Shown here: one piece after another, positions 62,487-64,000 of the stretch
Layout of the letters: each line of letters begins with the position of its first letter
How positions within the stretch are numbered: the stretch's first letter is position 1
Origin: Streptomyces sp. HUAS 15-9
Lineage (GTDB): Bacteria > Actinomycetota > Actinomycetes > Streptomycetales > Streptomycetaceae
DNA length: 64,000 nt
Direction of reading: 5' to 3'
NCBI RefSeq assembly: GCF_025642155.1
Contig: NZ_CP106798.1
Location: 6,944,001-7,008,000, forward strand
Translations under genes and position numbers: made by a program
The notes under the pieces: generated by a model
What the model was told of the DNA's origin: nothing
The model's database searches: none
The model's input: the letters and a program-made list of their open reading frames with translations, nothing else

Positions 62487-64000
62487 ATGCGAGGGGAGGG
62501 ACTTCGATCTGCGGGCGGGGGTGAGGGGGTGGGCGGGCTGAGGGAGCTGGCGGCGTCGTTTGTCGTGCCGGTCCCCTCGGGTGTCGCGATCCGCGACCGG
62601 CTCAGGGCCCTCACTGCCGCGGACGAGCAGGTGTTGCGCCTGGTCGGCGAGCATCTGGGCACGCTGGCGTCCCGTGATCTGAAGGCGCGGTGCGCGGCCG
62701 GCCTGGAGCACGACAGTGATGCATGGGCGGAGCGTAAGCGGGCCGTGAGCGATGAGTCCTCGTCGCGTTGGGCGGGCAGCATCACCAAGGCGTCGCACGA
62801 TCAGTGGGCGCTGGCCCGGCGTGGCCAGCTCGCGCACATCCAGGGCCTGGAGGCGGGAGTGCGGACGATCGCCCACCGGCTGTCCCTGCCGGTCGGGCAG
62901 AAGGGCACCAAGGGTGTTCCGGGCGGCTACCGCAGCAGGCAGGAGTGGTTCGCCAAGACCCGCCGCCTGCACCTGCTGGGCGACCGGCTCAAGGCTGCGC
63001 GGGCCGACCGTGAGGCCGGTGTCGTGCACGTGGTGCGCGGCGGGAAGCAGTTGCTGCGCACCCGGCACCACCTGCGGGCGGCGCAGCTCACCGAGTCAAA
63101 ATGGCGGCAGCGGTGGCGGGCCGAGCGCCGGTTCCTGCAGGCCGACGGCGAGTTGGGGAAGCGGCACGGCAACGAGACCATCCGCGTCACCCCGGACGGA
63201 GAGGTCTCCCTCAGGCTCCCGGCGCCGCTGGCGCATCTGGCGAACGCCCGGCACGGCCGGTACGTGCTCACCGCCCGGGTGCGCTTTGCGCACCGGGCCG
63301 AGCAGTGGCGCGACCGCGTCAGCGCCAACCGGGCGGTCGCCTACCGCATCCACGAGGACACCATCCGGGGCCGCTGGTACCTGACCGCGTCCTGGACCAT
63401 CCCACCAGTGAAGACCGTGCCGCTGGAGGCAGCCCGCACGGGCGGCCTGGTCGGCGTCGACACCAACGCCGACCACCTCGCCGCCTGGCGCCTGGACGAG
63501 CACGGCAACCCCGTCGGCCAGCCACTGCGCTTCGGCTACGACCTGACCGGCACCGCCGGCCACCGCGACGCGCAGGTACGCCACGCGCTGATCCGCCTCC
63601 TGCACTGGGCCAAACGCCGGAATCTCGCAGTCGCCGTCGAAGACCTCGACTTCACCGCGGAAAAGACCCGGGAGAAGCACGGGCGGCGCAAACGCTTCCG
63701 CAAGCTCATCTCCGGCATGCCCGTGGCCAGGCTGCGGGCCCGGCTGGTGTCCATGGCCGCCGAACTCGGCATCACCGTCATCGCCGTCGATCCGGCCTAC
63801 ACCTCCAAGTGGGGCGCCCAACACTGGCAAAAACCTCTCACCAGCAAGAACCGCAAAACCACCCGCCACGACGCAGCTGCCGTGGCGATCGGCAGGCGCG
63901 CCCTGGGGCACCCGATCCGGCGACGGACGGCACCGCCCCCGCACAACCAGAGCGATCGTGCGGGGCATCGGACCGTCCAGGCCCGACCAGGCACCTCGGG
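62487..64000 (+). CDS. TnpB-related protein of IS200/IS605 type (incomplete, runs off right edge)
   Basis: An open frame of at least 504 codons to the right edge. The RuvC-like nuclease motifs are present: LVGVDTNADHLAAW (Asp325), AVAVEDLDFTAEKTREKHGR (Glu385) and RKTTRHDAAAVAIGRRALGH (Asp462), in the order of TnpB/OrfB. Between the last two there is VDPAYTSKWGAQHWQKPL, where canonical TnpB has a CxxC zinc ribbon; here no Cys remains. The helical N-terminus with RSRQEWFAKTRRLHLLGDRL is unlike short TnpB. This matches Streptomyces proteins annotated as TnpB-related accessory proteins. ATG 62487 tentative; GTG 62529 is another start. No TnpA is visible. Confidence 0.85.
   Translation, partial: MRGEGLRSAGGGEGVGGLRELAASFVVPVPSGVAIRDRLRALTAADEQVLRLVGEHLGTLASRDLKARCAAGLEHDSDAWAERKRAVSDESSSRWAGSITKASHDQWALARRGQLAHIQGLEAGVRTIAHRLSLPVGQKGTKGVPGGYRSRQEWFAKTRRLHLLGDRLKAARADREAGVVHVVRGGKQLLRTRHHLRAAQLTESKWRQRWRAERRFLQADGELGKRHGNETIRVTPDGEVSLRLPAPLAHLANARHGRYVLTARVRFAHRAEQWRDRVSANRAVAYRIHEDTIRGRWYLTASWTIPPVKTVPLEAARTGGLVGVDTNADHLAAWRLDEHGNPVGQPLRFGYDLTGTAGHRDAQVRHALIRLLHWAKRRNLAVAVEDLDFTAEKTREKHGRRKRFRKLISGMPVARLRARLVSMAAELGITVIAVDPAYTSKWGAQHWQKPLTSKNRKTTRHDAAAVAIGRRALGHPIRRRTAPPPHNQSDRAGHRTVQARPGTS

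Noticed and set aside
62487..64000. Complete insertion sequence
   Set aside because: No TnpA and no recognisable left end were found, and the right end is outside the window, so element boundaries cannot be drawn.

Overview
This is high-GC actinobacterial chromosome, almost certainly Streptomyces. The evidence is strong third-position G/C bias, frequent GTG starts, mycothiol-type enzymes, an SAV2148-family HEPN protein, a DUF397/helix-turn-helix pair, the dispersed Streptomyces repeat CTCCCCCAAGCT...GGGGGGACCCCC, and a sulfur cluster in the order known from S. coelicolor. Gene names rest on reading translated sequence and recalled family signatures; no database search was run. No tRNA, rRNA, CRISPR array or prophage was seen.

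Layout. 0-6.9 kb: the start half of glgX (cut by the left edge), a secreted pair that looks like a copper amine oxidase split into two proteins, a HEPN-domain protein, a DEDDh exonuclease and a small phosphotransferase. 7.4-15 kb: an MMPL exporter, DUF1697, a ketopantoate-reductase remnant, two mycothiol-linked proteins, and a frameshifted MFS exporter divergent from an ArsR-type regulator over a near-perfect palindrome. 15.1-25.2 kb: the assimilatory sulfate reduction operon on the minus strand, running leader peptide, sulfite reductase, small zinc-ribbon protein, cysH, cysC, cysD, cysN, then an alkanesulfonate-type ABC transporter and a sirohydrochlorin chelatase. Its genes overlap or nearly touch as far as cysN. 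The products take up sulfur, activate sulfate, reduce it to sulfide and supply siroheme.

25.2-44 kb is ordinary accessory-type content: a GNAT enzyme, a secreted protein, a GAF regulator, an AidB-like dehydrogenase, a BrkB-family membrane protein, several regulator/enzyme or regulator/exporter pairs (NmrA/AraC, DHA2 MFS/XRE-cupin, FAD monooxygenase-DUF2231-DHA2 MFS/TetR), VOC proteins, a DUF397 pair and a frameshifted ThuA gene.

44-62.4 kb is a plant cell-wall (rhamnogalacturonan-I/galactan) locus: a type-B carboxylesterase, a GH43 galactanase-like enzyme with a ricin-type lectin domain, a broken PL4 rhamnogalacturonan lyase, a CE12 acetylesterase lacking its catalytic His, a DUF2264 protein, and an operon of sugar-binding lipoprotein, two permeases and a GH2 beta-galactosidase. 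A truncated LacI regulator and a broken lectin gene add to the picture of partial decay. The right edge (62.5-64 kb) carries an incomplete TnpB-related gene of the IS200/IS605 type with a RuvC triad but no zinc ribbon.

A recurring oddity is a set of small indels: MFS (+1), ThuA (-1), LacI (-1), PL4 (+4) and lectin (-1). The LacI, PL4 and lectin genes are also truncated, so they are real pseudogenes. MFS and ThuA are otherwise intact and could be sequencing errors.
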